A stretch of DNA of 64,000 bases from Chrysomallon squamiferum (Eukaryota; Mollusca; Gastropoda; Neomphalida; Peltospiridae). Where the stretch lies: the NCBI GenBank assembly GCA_012295275.1, contig CM022669.1, positions 4,005,277-4,069,276 of the forward strand, given 5' to 3'. Under the pieces are notes generated by a model. The model made no database searches. It saw nothing but the letters and a program-made list of their open reading frames with translations, and was not told where the DNA came from. The first letter of the stretch is position 1. The number at the start of each line of letters is the position of its first letter. Made by a program: the position numbers and the translations under genes. Shown one piece after another: positions 44,001 through 58,300 of this stretch.

Positions 44001-44363
44001 ATGTTATAATAAAGATATACATCTAACCGGATAAATGGATTTTTAAGGATTTTTGAACAGATAAATAAACAGAAATGATTTTCATTAATCGACTATTGCC
44101 TATAATTATTGCTTTGTATTCAGCTATGATAAAATCTGCCAGTTGATGATGATGACAATGACGATGACGATGATGATGATTTTAATGATAATGAAGATAA
44201 CAGTAACAATAATAAATAGATAAATGATTTCTTTCATGATTATTTTTGGTTGAATTAGAATTGTGTTTGTGTGTGTGTATGCTTAGGGTGTCTATGTGTA
44301 TTTCTGTTTATTTTTTCTAAATTTTGTATTTCACAGTACATTTTTAAACTTTACATTCCTTAG

Positions 44364-45279
44364 ACGTAAACGAATGCGATGTTAACACGACTTGCACGAC
44401 AGGATACTGTATCAACACGGTGGGAAATTACCTGTGTTTATTTCTGACACAACAAGATGACACGGAAAGCAGTAAGCAATACATCAGTTACTACCAATAC
44501 CATATCAGTACTGTAGATAATAAACCACAGGTGATGTAGTATAACTATTATATTCACAAATTTAGAACTGTTCGCTTATTTCAGTTGTTGTTAAAACACA
44601 TGATTGGTTTTATTTATTGCAACTGTAAGTCTTTTTCCGTTTGTGTCCATTAACTTGTTTGTTAAAAGACGTGGTATGTACTTTCATATTTATGGAAAAG
44701 CGGGTATTAAATGTTGTTTATATCATTTAAAGAATAGCGCGTTGTAGTCGTTTTACATACAGTTTATACAAAACAGCAAAACCAAATGAACCCAATAAAG
44801 AAGAAACACCACTAATACCGAAGCAAACCTGTTAGTCGTTAAAACTAAATAGTGTCGAGTTGCTTAAGACAACTATTCTTTTACTTCTTTTTAACTTTTG
44901 CTTAAATTGTATGAGGATTATTGTTACTATGTTTTATAAATTGTATGTATGTGTGTGTGTGTCTGTGTGTGTGTGTGTCTGTGTGTGTGTGTGTTAGTAT
45001 GTCTGTATGTATGTCCTAATTTTAGAAAAAGACACTTCAGAAGAAGAAAAGCCGTCAGCGCCTAGCGATGTCCAGAACGCACAATACACACATCCAGTCA
45101 AAGGTTTCACTCCGGCTGTGGCAGCCCTGACCTGGCTGGCACTGATCACCGCTGTGGTTGTAGGAATAGGAATAATTAATGTTCACTACTGCAGGAATCG
45201 CCAGAGACATCTAGCGAGGCAGAAGAGAACATCAGCAAGTTCTCAAACCACGTCGACTGCAGCAGAGCATGTCTGTTAG
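44364..45279 (+). CDS. Gene A copy 2, last two exons only
   Basis: Exons 44364-44471 (the four-cysteine EGF-like unit) and 45026-45279 (stalk, transmembrane helix and tail) match the last two exons of gene A. Differences include a Gln-to-Leu change in the EGF-like unit, Asp-to-Val in the stalk, and a TAG in place of TAA stop. The five upstream exons would lie in or beyond the gap. The reading frame is intact in what remains. Confidence 0.85.
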
Positions 45280-45505
45280 CGGACACCAATTAAAATAACA
45301 GTAATTGTCACCTGATTTACCTTCCTGTGTGGTTTTCTCTTGTTATAATACGTTCCTGTACAGATCGAAGGAAGAAAATGAATACTGAATTTTTCTCAGT
45401 ATGCTTAATGTAAAGTCCTAAACACTGAACAAAATTAATAATAATTCACCAAATTTATAAAGAGACGTTAAAAAATTACGTTTATTTATTTGTTTTAAAC
45501 TAATC

Positions 45506-45537
<32 letters not shown>

Positions 45538-46225
45538 TTTCAAATAAAACTTAAAAGAGTGAATTGTCTGTTGTGTATTTTTATTTATTAATACCAAAGA
45601 CTTTATCGTGTACAGATAAGCGCATACGATAGCCAGTGAAGTATATTTATGGCCTGCTATTCTGTAGGCTAACATTCTGTCACTAATATTATAATGTAAA
45701 TGAATATTTAAAACTAAATAAATACATAAATACTCGGCAGCTGTCAGTTGTAAGCATTTACTTGCCTGTATTAACTGAGTCCAAGATTTCGATCATAGTC
45801 AACATTTATAGATCAGCATATAACAGCATACATTAGGTATACGTATATACTTACTTAGTGGGAAATGAATGAAATTAAAAAGAAGGTATTTAAGTAGACG
45901 TGTACGTTTCTATGTCTGTCCTTTGTTTACAGTTTTACTAATTAGGACGTTACGTAATTCCATTGTAATACTTTTTTCTTGTTACAACCGCATTTCAGGT
46001 TTTTGTGTTTAGATATGTATGTTTAGTTTAAATAATATTAATACTGTAAGAGTGCTTATCAACTCAATCATCAGTGCAGTTGTTTACCATATTTCCTGTT
46101 CCAACTAGGACGCAGCAACTAATTTATGAAAGAACATAGTATTTGATTTGATTTGTAAGGTGTGTTGCGTCTAATCGAAATGTCTTGTGAAAAATAACTC
46201 CACATGATCTCCTTTCTCGCATTAT

Positions 46226-46261
<36 letters not shown>

Positions 46262-47593
46262 TCAGTATAAATATAAAATAAATAAAATAATGGTAAATAA
46301 ATAAAAAAGAAAAGCAAAAATAGTAATAGTTCATAATAGCAAACAAACAAATCAAATCAAATACGAAACAATCCCTAATAATTATTATAATATACAGAAT
46401 TGGTTTTATATAAATTAAACACTCACAGATTTTTAAAAATAAAGATAAATAATACTCGTTATTATTTGTATCAGCTTTGTGTTATAGTTCACGGGTGCTT
46501 TCATAAGAAGACCCTCCCCTAGATGAAAAGTAAGGACTTCCTCCTTCACGTCATAGCATTTAATATTTTGATTTGAAATAGATACGCGACTTATGTGTAA
46601 AGGGCTGAACACACAGAAACTACAGGAACGATCAACCCGTAGAGGCTGAATCGATAGATGTGAAAAAAGTGTGTGTGAGGGGCAGGGCTATGTGCATTGA
46701 ATGTCAAATTACCTTTCGTAGAATAAACAGAACCACTCATAACATTACAAAAAAATTTAAACATTTTTTAATAGCAGGTGTGAGTTCCCTCTTGAAACCC
46801 AGCCTTGAACTGCTCCTGTTTATGCTAACAAAACTGCAGCATGGACCAGTCACGGACAACACGTGCAAAGACATCACGTGATATTATGTGAATTGCCACA
46901 TTCATAATAGAGAAAACGCCTGGGTGGGTTACTCCTGACGTTGAAGTTGCTGCCGTTGTTCACAACCACCCTAAATAATTTGCGCAGTGTGAGATGTTGT
47001 AGTCGTCAGGCTGGAGTAAGTGTTCCTCTGGTAAGCACAAAGTAGAGCGATTATATAACAGCTGTTATTATTAGTAGTATTATTTAAAAACTAGTAATAA
47101 AAACTGAATAATTAGTGTTTTAAAGATGTTATATTACCTGAAGTCAAAGCCTAGGAATTATGAGAATTGTTCAGCCGATTTTGTTTTTTTTAGAAATAAT
47201 TGACTAAAACACTTTTAATTTTTTTTTAAATTTTCACAATAGTTAATTTCAGTATTGCCGCACACGATCAGAACGACTTCGGCGCGCCTACAGAGCTGTT
47301 ATTGGCTCCAGCAAGTACTTCAGCTTAGGTTTTTTTCAAAAACTGATATTTTTTCCCCTATCACGAGAAGGCGCATATAAAAACCTTTTTTTCAGCTAAT
47401 CGTAAAGAGGTAATTTTAAAATAGCAGCTGCTGATTACCTCTTGTTTAATCATCGTCATATCTTTTCAGCTTGAAAATTAAATATTAAATAACGATATTT
47501 AATAATATAGTCTTATTTCAAAATTAATATTTATTTTATATTTTATTTTAATTTTTAAAGTCTTTCAGACTGGTGTGGAATATTCGCCTAGAC
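45280..47593. other. Gene A 3' UTR and A-B intergenic region, copy 2
   Basis: Colinear with 13324-15667. No gene seen. It contains a shorter (AAT)n tract at about 46229-46257 than copy 1. A TATA-like TATAAAAA at 47376-47383 lies about 210 bases upstream of the gene B start and is a better match to a TATA box than the equivalent in copy 1. A short frame at 46660-46881 has no recognisable domain. Confidence 0.5.
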
Positions 47594-48384
47594 ATGACTC
47601 AGTCTGTCATAGCTTTGTGCGTTTTCTCTGCTCTTTTATCAGTCATAAGGTGTCAGGTAGCTCTTCGTGGTAAGCAATTGCACTTTCATTTTAATGAAAT
47701 TTCATATTTCATTTTAATCAAATCGTACTTCTGTACTGACACCCCTATATAATTAATATTAATGTGCTATAAGGATTAATGGTAATAATGATCATTATGA
47801 TAGTAATAGTAATAATAGTACTGATATTAGTATTAATAGTAATACTAGTCATTAGTTTTCCCAGTAATAGTAGTTACATTATTAGTAATAATATAATATT
47901 CTATTAAATGATATGAACAAATTAATCTTTAATACTAATATATATAGTATTTGATATACGACAAAGATGGTTCATACGTTTACGTTCACAGCTGTTAGTT
48001 CTGAATAAGTTAAGCATTCTAATCGTCATTGTAATAATTGAAATCATATATTTTTGTTCTCTCGTTACGTCCTCAGACTGGAGCTTCTTGTACGAGATCG
48101 ATGGTCTGAGCGGACTCGCGCGCTGTGGGTTTCCCTCGGACACGAAAGGTGAAGACTACTACAAGGAAGGTGGGAACACGATATGGATTAACCACGAGTT
48201 TCCTCTGCTCACTGGACATCTAGTTCAAGTCCAGTACTACATCCACACCAACACTGACACCAACTACACCGGCATGATATACATATTCGAAAAACTAGAG
48301 GGAACACTACATCGGCTTCAGTTCCAGCAAAATATAACTTTCAATCGCAATCAAGGAGTGCATCTGGTAACTTTTTTTTGTTTT

Positions 48385-48435
<51 letters not shown>

Positions 48436-49260
48436 TTTTTTATATTTTTTTCTTTTATTTGTTATTTTGTCTTAAATAGCAGATGTACAATGAAGTAATT
48501 ACTGGCGTTGTTCTAAGTGTTTTGTTTTACTCGGCATATTTTTGACCAGAATATTTGTTAATTATTACATACTTTTATATGGTATGTTTGCAAAATGAAA
48601 ATGGTTACAAGTATTAGCGATAATTTCGTATTCCTGTACTTCCATCATGTCGAATAGAGAATTATTACTTTTCCCCACAGGTGAACATTACTGGATGGCC
48701 CATTGTGCAGGCAGGGTGGTTGTTGGGCTGGAGATTTGTGGAAAGTGTTGGACCCATCAGTTACAACGTGTCGAGTAAGGAACAACAAGGAACACAGGTT
48801 TTTCAGATTCCGTTTGGCACAACATTCGTGGTTGGACAAAACTACTCGATACCATCATTTGTGAAGACGTACTATTTCAAAATAGAAGCCATTATTAAAG
48901 TCAGTAAGTAACCTCGATTGAGGAGTGGGTGACTGTTACGGATATTCCATTAACTTGTATAAAAATATCATTTGTTTTTAATCAACGTCTGTTAAAACGT
49001 CTTATATATTTTGTAATAAAGGCAAAGGACTGACGTAAACAGCACTGTTTTTGCCCACTGGGTTTTCTTTTTAAAATACAATTTAGTTTGTCCTTCATTA
49101 CTTACGACAGTATTCAAGTATGTTTAAATATGAATTTGATATTAAATGTATTTTAATGTATTATAAATTAGCATTGTATTTCAAAATATTCTATTGACAC
49201 CCACAGCCGATTATGTTTGTGTTTTTATTTCATTTTGTTTATTTAATTTGTTTTCCATTT

Positions 49261-49347
<87 letters not shown>

Positions 49348-52300
49348 CTACTATTTTTTATTTTTTATTTATTTTTATTTACTATTCCTAGTTTTTCTAT
49401 TTTGCTGCTGTAGTTAGTGATGTGTGTTTTGTAATTATTCAGGACTGGCAGGTGCCACGGGTGAGAGTGGGGCGGCTGGAGCTGAAGGTGTGACGGGTGT
49501 GTCCGGGCAGACTGGAACACCTGGATTAGCAGGTGTTGCAGGTGCCGCAGGCGCTCAAGGTGCCGATGGTCTAGCAGGACAAACCGGAATGACCGGAGTT
49601 GCTGGACAAGCGGGGTCACCTGGTTTGATTGGGATAACAGGAGTATCTGGAGTCACCGGCTCTGCGGGGTCTGCAGGAATTACGGGTGTGTCCGGCGTGA
49701 CAGGAGCAGTCGGGAGTCCTGGTGTCACAGGGCAGACGGGTGTCAGAGGGTTTGCTGGTTCTGCTGGAATCACTGGCGTGAGCGGAGGGACAGGTCTTCA
49801 GGGATTTCCAGGTACTGTTAAATAAAAACGTGAATTGTTTCGAATGTTCTTGCATTAAAGCAAAACTGTTAGAACTTTACATTTTCACTTTGTTTGGCTA
49901 CTGAAATATCAGAAATATATTTTCAAAGAGATTCCAAAAAATGCTTTGAGCAAAGGATAATTTGGTAACTAATACATCTTCATTTTTGTTTTTGTTCGTA
50001 CACATACATACTGGATTTTAATTTATCTATTTAAAGCTACATTTAATATCCCACTTCCCATCTGCTTTTATACTGAATACGAAAGGCAACATTTACATAC
50101 ATTAATAATGAACAACGATAATATTCTAAGTAACTTCTCTGCAGCTAATTTCGAATCATTTGATGCCAAAGTTTATTACTCAACAAATGATTACATTCCA
50201 GGTCACACTGGCAGCTCAGGAATCGCTGGTGTGGCAGGATCAGCAGGGGTGACTGGAATTAGCGGAGCTACTGGTGCTGCAGGTCTGAAAGGAGAACGTG
50301 GAATAATTGGGAAAACGGGAATCACAGGAGCCACTGGTCCAGCCGGCAATGCAGGTATGGTTGACAGCTTACCAAGTTGTACTCAGAAAATAAAACCAAC
50401 TCTAAGCATATAATTGTGTTAAGATGTATTGGTACAAATGACTAACAATTTAATTCTCAGGTCCATCAGGAATCACTGGACTCACAGGACCTCCTGGACT
50501 TGTTGGTATAACTGGACTGACTGGGTCTGTAGGCGTGACAGGAATATCGGGTGCGACAGGAAGAACTGGCATACAAGGGTTTCATGGGATTACAGGAATA
50601 TCAGGACAAACTGGTGCTGCAGGTTCGTTACAGACATTGTACTTGAAAATGTAAACTTAGCTATCACTTACTGACAAGATCTTTTAAAGTATATCCGTGA
50701 TTGTTTATTTTATATATATTGTAAAAATTTCGAAATCTTATATTTTATATACATGTATATTGTATACATTTTAAACTATTAGAAATGAGCTATTGAGATC
50801 TAGTTTTAATTTTAACGTTTGACGCCCAATAGCTGATATTTTGTATATGTGCGTGGTTGGTCGGTATCGTTAAGATGTATCACTAATATTTATATCATAT
50901 TTATAACCAGGAATCAACTTCTGTTATCATTCTTATATATTTTGTAATCCAGGCAAAGGCAAAGTTGTTTGTGTTTCTACAGAGCTCTAAATGAGTTATC
51001 GTTACGTTTTACGCTTTGCTTCATTACCTAGGACCTCGAGGAGTAACGGGAGTTTCAGGTATGTCGGGTCTGGCAGGCATCACTGGAATATCAGGACAAA
51101 CTGGTCTTCAAGGCGCAGCAGGTTCACCAGGCGTGACAGGTAACTTCACTAAACAGAATACTGGCTTTTTCTACGTTGGATAGGCCGTTGAATAACTAAT
51201 AACCTTTGTTTAAAAAAATCCTAGCCGTCGTTGAAATTTTTCTTTTCTGAACTGTTTTTGAAGGTTATGTAAATTTTTTCAGACACCTGCAAATTGTCTT
51301 TTCATTTTCTTTAGGTTTGTCTGGATCTGAAGGTTCTACAGGTAGGGCAGGAGCGCAAGGATTTACAGGTGTTAGCGGGGTCACCGGTTCTACTGGTGTC
51401 GTTGGACTTCCTGGTTTAACAGGTCATACAGGAATTCTGGGTCCTGCTGGTGCTGCAGGAATTACTGGAATTTCAGGAGCTACTGGAATAGCCGGGTTAA
51501 GAGGTTCAGATGGCGGTACAGGAATAACGGGCATATCGGGAAGAACTGGGGTTCAAGGTCAAAAGGGGTCACCAGGTCAGCCGGGGATTACTGGACTTTC
51601 TGGTCAAGCTGGAATAACGGGGACAAGTGGACGTACTGGTGTAGCTGGTCCGGCAGGTTTAACGGGTCAAGTAGGTGGAACGGGACAACCGGGTTTTGCA
51701 GGGATAACTGGAATTTCTGGTGTCACTGGTCAGCAAGGTAAACATCTTGTTTATTAAACTAATCTTAATTATTGACATATCATGGTAAAAAATTAAATGC
51801 AGCTTGATGTTTGTATGACCGGTTTTCATTCAAATGTATCAGTTAAAACGTAAAGAAGTTTGCTTAACATCTAAAATTAATGATGTATGTACTAAAATAA
51901 AATGTAGTTGTATATATGTGAAATTATACTGGATTTACAACTCATTACAAGTAGACATATTCTCAGTTGTCACTTGATGTAGATAAAAGCAGATATATTA
52001 AATGTGTGCTACTGTCATATTTCAGGTATAAAAGGAGATCGGGGTGGCCTCGGTTTACCTGGTTTCACTGGACGGATTGGTCAGACAGGAGGGACAGGAG
52101 CACATGGCCAAAGTGGCGTTTCAGGAAGAACGGGTATTCCTGGAGCTACGGGAATAACAGGACCTCCAGGTTCTATTCAAACCTTTTCGGGAATTAGTGG
52201 AATTCCTGGTGCACCTGGTTTAACAGGACACACCGGTATAACGGGGACAGCTGGATCACCAGGTCTAGCTGGATCTGCAGGAATATCTGGGCAAACAGGA

Positions 52301-55300
52301 ATAGCTGGAGCTCCTGGAAGGACTGGTATTTCTGGCGTTTCTGGAATTCCTGGAGCAGCAGGCCTAGCAGGTTCGCCTGGTTTTACTGGAATGACAGGAT
52401 CAGCTGGTGTTGCTGGTCAATCGGGTAGAACGGGTTCTGTTGGTAAGAGGCTATGATTTATTACGTCTGTATTTACACGAAGTAGTTACATTTAAATGTT
52501 TGTACAGCTGTTACATTATGTAGCGTATCAAACATTAAAATTGTTGAATAGAATAATGATTGAATACGTACTGAATTGTGATGTCTAAATTAGGTTAACG
52601 TACATATTACAGACTCTAAATTATTTAAGTAGTTCTGCGTATATAAATCTCACGACTGTTCGGTTTAACTACAAGGTCCTGCTGGAGCTGCTGGTATTTC
52701 TGGACACACGGGAATGTCCGGGTCAACTGGCTTGGCTGGTCGTACAGGAGTCGCTGGTCCTGCTGGCCAAACAGGAATATCGGGCGTTTCAGTCACTGGT
52801 GTCACAGGTATGACAGGTCCAGCTGGTCTTCCAGGTGTTACTGGCGTGTCAGGCATAACTGGAGCTCATGGACTGATCGGAGCATCTGGTAGCACTGGAC
52901 CTGCAGGATCTAGAGGTTTGTAATGTAGTTTGGGATACTGAACCTCGAATACTGTTAAAGACATAATCTCTGGAATAAATTTTAAGGGTATAAACATTTT
53001 ACAATGGAAATTCGAATTCGATCATCTGAAAAAAAATTAAAATTCACATTAAATATTTAAAGATAATGCAACATTGAAATTATAGTGGAAATGGTAGATA
53101 AATATAAATTTATTACTAATAACAGTAATAGCATAAATAATAAAATTCATTAATCTAAACGTTACTGATGTACAGAATGTAACTAATGTATTGTTGTATT
53201 AATAACAGGACAAGCTGGAGCCTCTGGTTTTCACGGATTCACTGGAATAACGGGAATGAGTGGCCTGGCAGGAATTCCAGGCTTACAAGGGGCTACTGGA
53301 ATCGCCGGATCCAGAGGACATACTGGCCATACTGGAATATCGGGTCAAACAGGAGCAATAGGCATGAGTGGTCAGACAGGTATATGAATTGTTATTAACA
53401 TGTTTTCTATCAATATATAAAAATACTATACTATCTTATGTCTGAGATGTAAGACTCAAGCTGATTAAAATGATAAACTTAACATGATTTAATTAACTGT
53501 TTTTTAATTTAATATGCTTTGGTATTTTGAACAGAAATGTCAGAAGTAACGCGTCTCTGGCGTTGATAAACCATTCTAGTCATTCTGTCGTGTTTAACTG
53601 TTTAGTCATGATATATGGTAGCGTTGAGACAAATAATTGGGATAGATTATACAAAAGTTAATTAGTAATAAGCATTAAGGTACCAAAGATTTTCATTCAA
53701 GAAATATTTGTCTAAAATTTTGTTATACCTAGAATTGATAACGGCTGGGATAACAGGCTCAAGTCTTAATAATGTTAACTGGTTTTTGTCTGTTCTTCAA
53801 CACGTCGTCCACTCTAAATTGTATTGGATTATGTCATTGAAGGACCCCAAGGTGTTGCTGGTGTGACGGGAGCCACGGGCAGTGCCGGACAGAAAGGAGA
53901 ACGAGGATTCGTTGGAATATCCGGACAGACTGGGGTTCCAGGCTCTGCAGGAGCGGACGGACGTCATGGTGCTGCGGGACTGAGCGGAATGACAGGCGAG
54001 TTCTGGTTTGCCGTGACTGTTCACTGGCGCCTGTAGATAAATGTCACATGACTTAACTGGTTACAGGATTCTTGTTTTCGAAATCAGTTGGGTTTTAAAA
54101 GTATTCTTTTATAGTTTGAATTAATTGGAGTTTTGAAACAAAGTTCTTCAATCCATCACTGGCAAATGGAGGGAAAATTAGTATTTACACACGTTTATTT
54201 ATTACTGAAACTACTATACCTGAAACTGCTAATTCATCGGTTAAACTTTCTACCCTTATACTGCTGATGATGTTCGTACCATTTTCATAATTGTTAATAT
54301 TAATAGGAATTCCTGGAGGTACTGGTCTCTCCGGTGCTACCGGAATTGTTGGGCTTACCGGACAGTCTGGAGCTACAGGTCCTCAAGGTCAGGAAGGTGC
54401 CACAGGACTAACTGGACAAGCAGGTTCTGCAGGTATTTCTGGAGCGACAGGAGCTGCAGGTGCAAAAGGTGAAAAAGGATCAATAGGCTTTTCTGGAGCA
54501 ACTGGACTAATGGGCAAGTATCAGTATATTGTAAACGATGCTTAACTTTTGCTGCCAGTATGAAACAAAAATGGAAACGACCGACTGTAGGCAAATATCA
54601 ATAACACGCTGTAAAATGTTAGTTTTTGAATCCATTAAATAAAACGTTTGCAATTAAACAAGGACTGTAAGCATGTCAATGTTTGAACAACTTAGAACTA
54701 CATGTAGGGTATAGCTTCGTTTCTCTGCGCCCAATACCGAAATATTCTTTTTCTATCTCATGTTTTGAGACTGAAAGAATCAATTACCAATATTCCAGGC
54801 CAAAATGGTCCAAATATCATTATGCCAGGAAACGAGAGCATTACACAAGATAGACTAGGAGTACACAGATAAAAATGTGCGCCTCTTTACACCTGTGCCC
54901 CATAGTGAGTCCATTGTTACGCCCCTGAATAAGATTATATATTAATAAAATATTTTCTTACTATTTCAGGTGCACAAGGTATAACGGGACAAACGGGAGG
55001 CGCGGGTTTTCCAGGAATCTCTGGAAGATCCGGTGATGCAGGAATATCAGGAATGACTGGACGTAGTGGGGTAACTGGAGCTATAGGTCCTCGAGGGCCA
55101 GCTGGTTCTACTGGAGTGCGGGGTATGTTCTCCTGCTGCAGCTACAGCTCCACAGTATTTTCTTAGCAATTTTCAGTCAGGTTTTACTGTCATAAGTTAC
55201 TAATGGACCAGAAAATTAATTATTTCATTATGTTAAAACAAATATGACTAAACATTTTCGTCCAGCATTTTGTAACAAATGAAGTCGAATATTGTGATTT

Positions 55301-58300
55301 CTTGGAATGTTAAAACAAATATGACTAAACATTTTCGTCCAGCATTTTGTAACAAATGAAGTCGAATATTGTGATTTCTTGGAATGTTAAAACAAATATG
55401 ACTAAACATTTTCGTCCAGCATTTTGTAACAAATGAAGTCGAATATTGTGATTTCTTGGAATGTTAAAACAAATATGACTAAACATTTTCGTCCAGCATT
55501 TTGTAACAAATGAAGTCGAATATTGTGATTTCTTGGAATCATTGTACTTTAGAAACATAGCATACGATTTGACTTTGTTGTCGGGTCTTAAAATGTGTTC
55601 TGAGAAAGCCTATCTATAACAAATATGTATTTTTATATGAAGGTTTTGCTGGTGTAAGTGGAATGACTGGACTGCAGGGTGCTGCTGGTGTTACTGGACA
55701 GTCCGGAGCTGCAGGAGCTAAAGGAGCTAGAGGCGCATTGGGTGTTACAGGTTTGTTTTAGCATTTTTGAAAGTCAGGACTAGGCTAGTATTGTTACCCA
55801 CTAATTGATCTGCTTTAAGTATTGTTTTGTAGTACAAGTTTATTATTAGCCCATATTGATATCTTTTCATGTTTACATTATCTGAAATGTGCGAATATTA
55901 ATTGTTCTAATTATGCAGATAATTTGATGTCATCGATTAGGTGAATGAATAGCAACTGTCCATTTCAATAGTTTTTATTTATTTACTACTTGTATCTATC
56001 TGTATGGTTTTAATGCAGAAGAAAAATGCATTTTCATTTCTCCGTCTATAAAGATAAGCTGTTTGCTCAATACAATACTGTTCACTTGTCACTATTCTAT
56101 GATGAAACGTTAGGAAATTGAACTGAAATTCTATTTATTTGAAACGATGTTCACACTAATTCACGTCTTTCAGGAATGACTGGTGTGTCTGGATTACCTG
56201 GCAGCCAGGGAGCTGCTGGTGTCGCTGGATTGACTGGAATGTCTGGTGCTTCAGGAAATGTAGGTCCTAGTGGAGCTACAGGTGTCTCGGGTATCCCTGG
56301 TCTGCATGGATTCACAGGATCTACAGGAGCCAGGGGCGCGGTAGGATCTCCAGGCGTAACTGGTGCTCAAGGTTAGTGATCTTCATGAATGAACCTTTTA
56401 AACGTTATACAATTATAGACGTTTATATGAGTTGATGCACAAGAAAAATAATAATATGGCGTTTTCATTCCTATTTTCATCTGTATTTCAGGCCCAGCAG
56501 GTATAACAGGATCGCCAGGAATAACAGGCATCTCGGGCTCATCCGGGGTCCCAGGATTACACGGAATGACAGGGCTTACGGGTGTTCCTGGTGCGATTGG
56601 TAAAACAGGACCTATAGGAGTACAGGGATTCCCTGGCTTTACTGGTTTGACTGGTATACCTGGTAGCAAAGGAGACGTAGGCTCTAAGGGAGCAGCAGGT
56701 CGTGATGGTATAACTGGTTCTACAGGACTAACTGGTAGTATAGGTATACAATTTGTTAAATTCCCAGTTGTTATGCGTTAGTATATTAATGCATTGCATT
56801 CATTCAGTAGATTCGTCTCCCAAATGAACAGAAGATACATAAAACAAAACAAACAATCATTGTCTATTTAAATGAAGCAACCAAAATAAAACAATTTACA
56901 CTGAATTCAGGTAAGACAATTCTAATATTAGTTGTGGGTACTTTTGTATTATTCCAAATGTATATTCGCTAATTCGTTCTTTCACAAAATATTTTGTTTG
57001 TCATTGCAGGATCTCCTGGTCTTATTGGCATGACAGGCATAACAGGGGTCACAGGCCCGGCTGGAGCTGAAGGAATAACTGGAAGGACTGGATCGGGGGG
57101 ACAGCCTGGTGTGTCTGGAGCTACAGGATTTGTAGGATTAACTGGCAGGAGTGGTGTAACTGGGTTACCGGGAGCTACTGGTGCCCTTGGTTTCAAAGGT
57201 CAAAAAGGAATTGCGGGATCTCCAGGCTCTACAGGTGTTACAGGCATTCACGGTTCTAAAGGAGCCGCAGGTGAGTATAAATGAAGAGAGAGAGAGCATG
57301 AGCCTTGATACAGCCACTTACATTTTAACCAGTTCCATCCGTCTCCAAATTTGCAAAGTGCCTACGACTCAGTGATTTAGACAACGTTATGTACCTTCAT
57401 GACCTAGATAAAAGCAATATCTGGGGATGCCTTCAGCACATTCCTTTTCTTTTTCTCTTTTCTTAGAAAATATGCTTGTAACCTATTAAGCACATTCATT
57501 CACAGTTCAAATAACGGGCATTCTTAGTAACACAATAGTGACTGTAATTGTTTTTTGTTTTATTACAGGAATCACGGGAATGTCTGGTCTCGGTGGTTTA
57601 ACAGGAATGTCGGGTGCCACAGGACCAGCTGGTGCTAAAGGAGAGCCCGGTGCTACAGGACTAGCAGGAAGGACTGGTTTACAAGGACTTGGAGGCGTTG
57701 CTGGGCTTGCGGGTCACACTGGTATGACAGGACATTCAGGTCACACAGGAATAACTGGAGCAAAGGGATTATCTGGACAAACGGGTGCTACAGGTATTCA
57801 AGGTCCCGCAGGAGTTACTGGCCTTTCTGGATTGCATGGGGATGCTGGTATTACTGGACTGACTGGTCAGGCTGGATTTCCTGGTCTGACTGGTTCTATA
57901 GGAGCAAGGGGATCGCCAGGAGCTGCTGGAATTTCAGGCAAAACGGGATTTTCTGGACACACTGGCCATACTGGTGTTACTGGACCCCCAGGACTTACGG
58001 GACAAAAAGGTATTCTATCTTATGTATGTCTATACATATGTACTATCATTTCTTTTTCAAATCCGTTATTGCTATTCATATTGCTATTATTGTTGTAAGG
58101 AAGGTATTTAAGTTAAATATTATTTGCAGGAGAAGCAGGTGTTACGGGATTTTCGGGAATGACAGGACCTCAAGGTGGTTTTGGTCAAACTGGACTACAG
58201 GGAGTTTCCGGATTAACTGGTTCTGCAGGCATACCTGGACGAAAGGGATCCGCTGGTGCTACAGGTTTCACAGGAATGACTGGCATACCTGGATCCACAG

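Noticed and set aside
55232-55539. CRISPR-like array
   Set aside because: The 77-base units are contiguous, without spacers, and sit in a eukaryotic intron.
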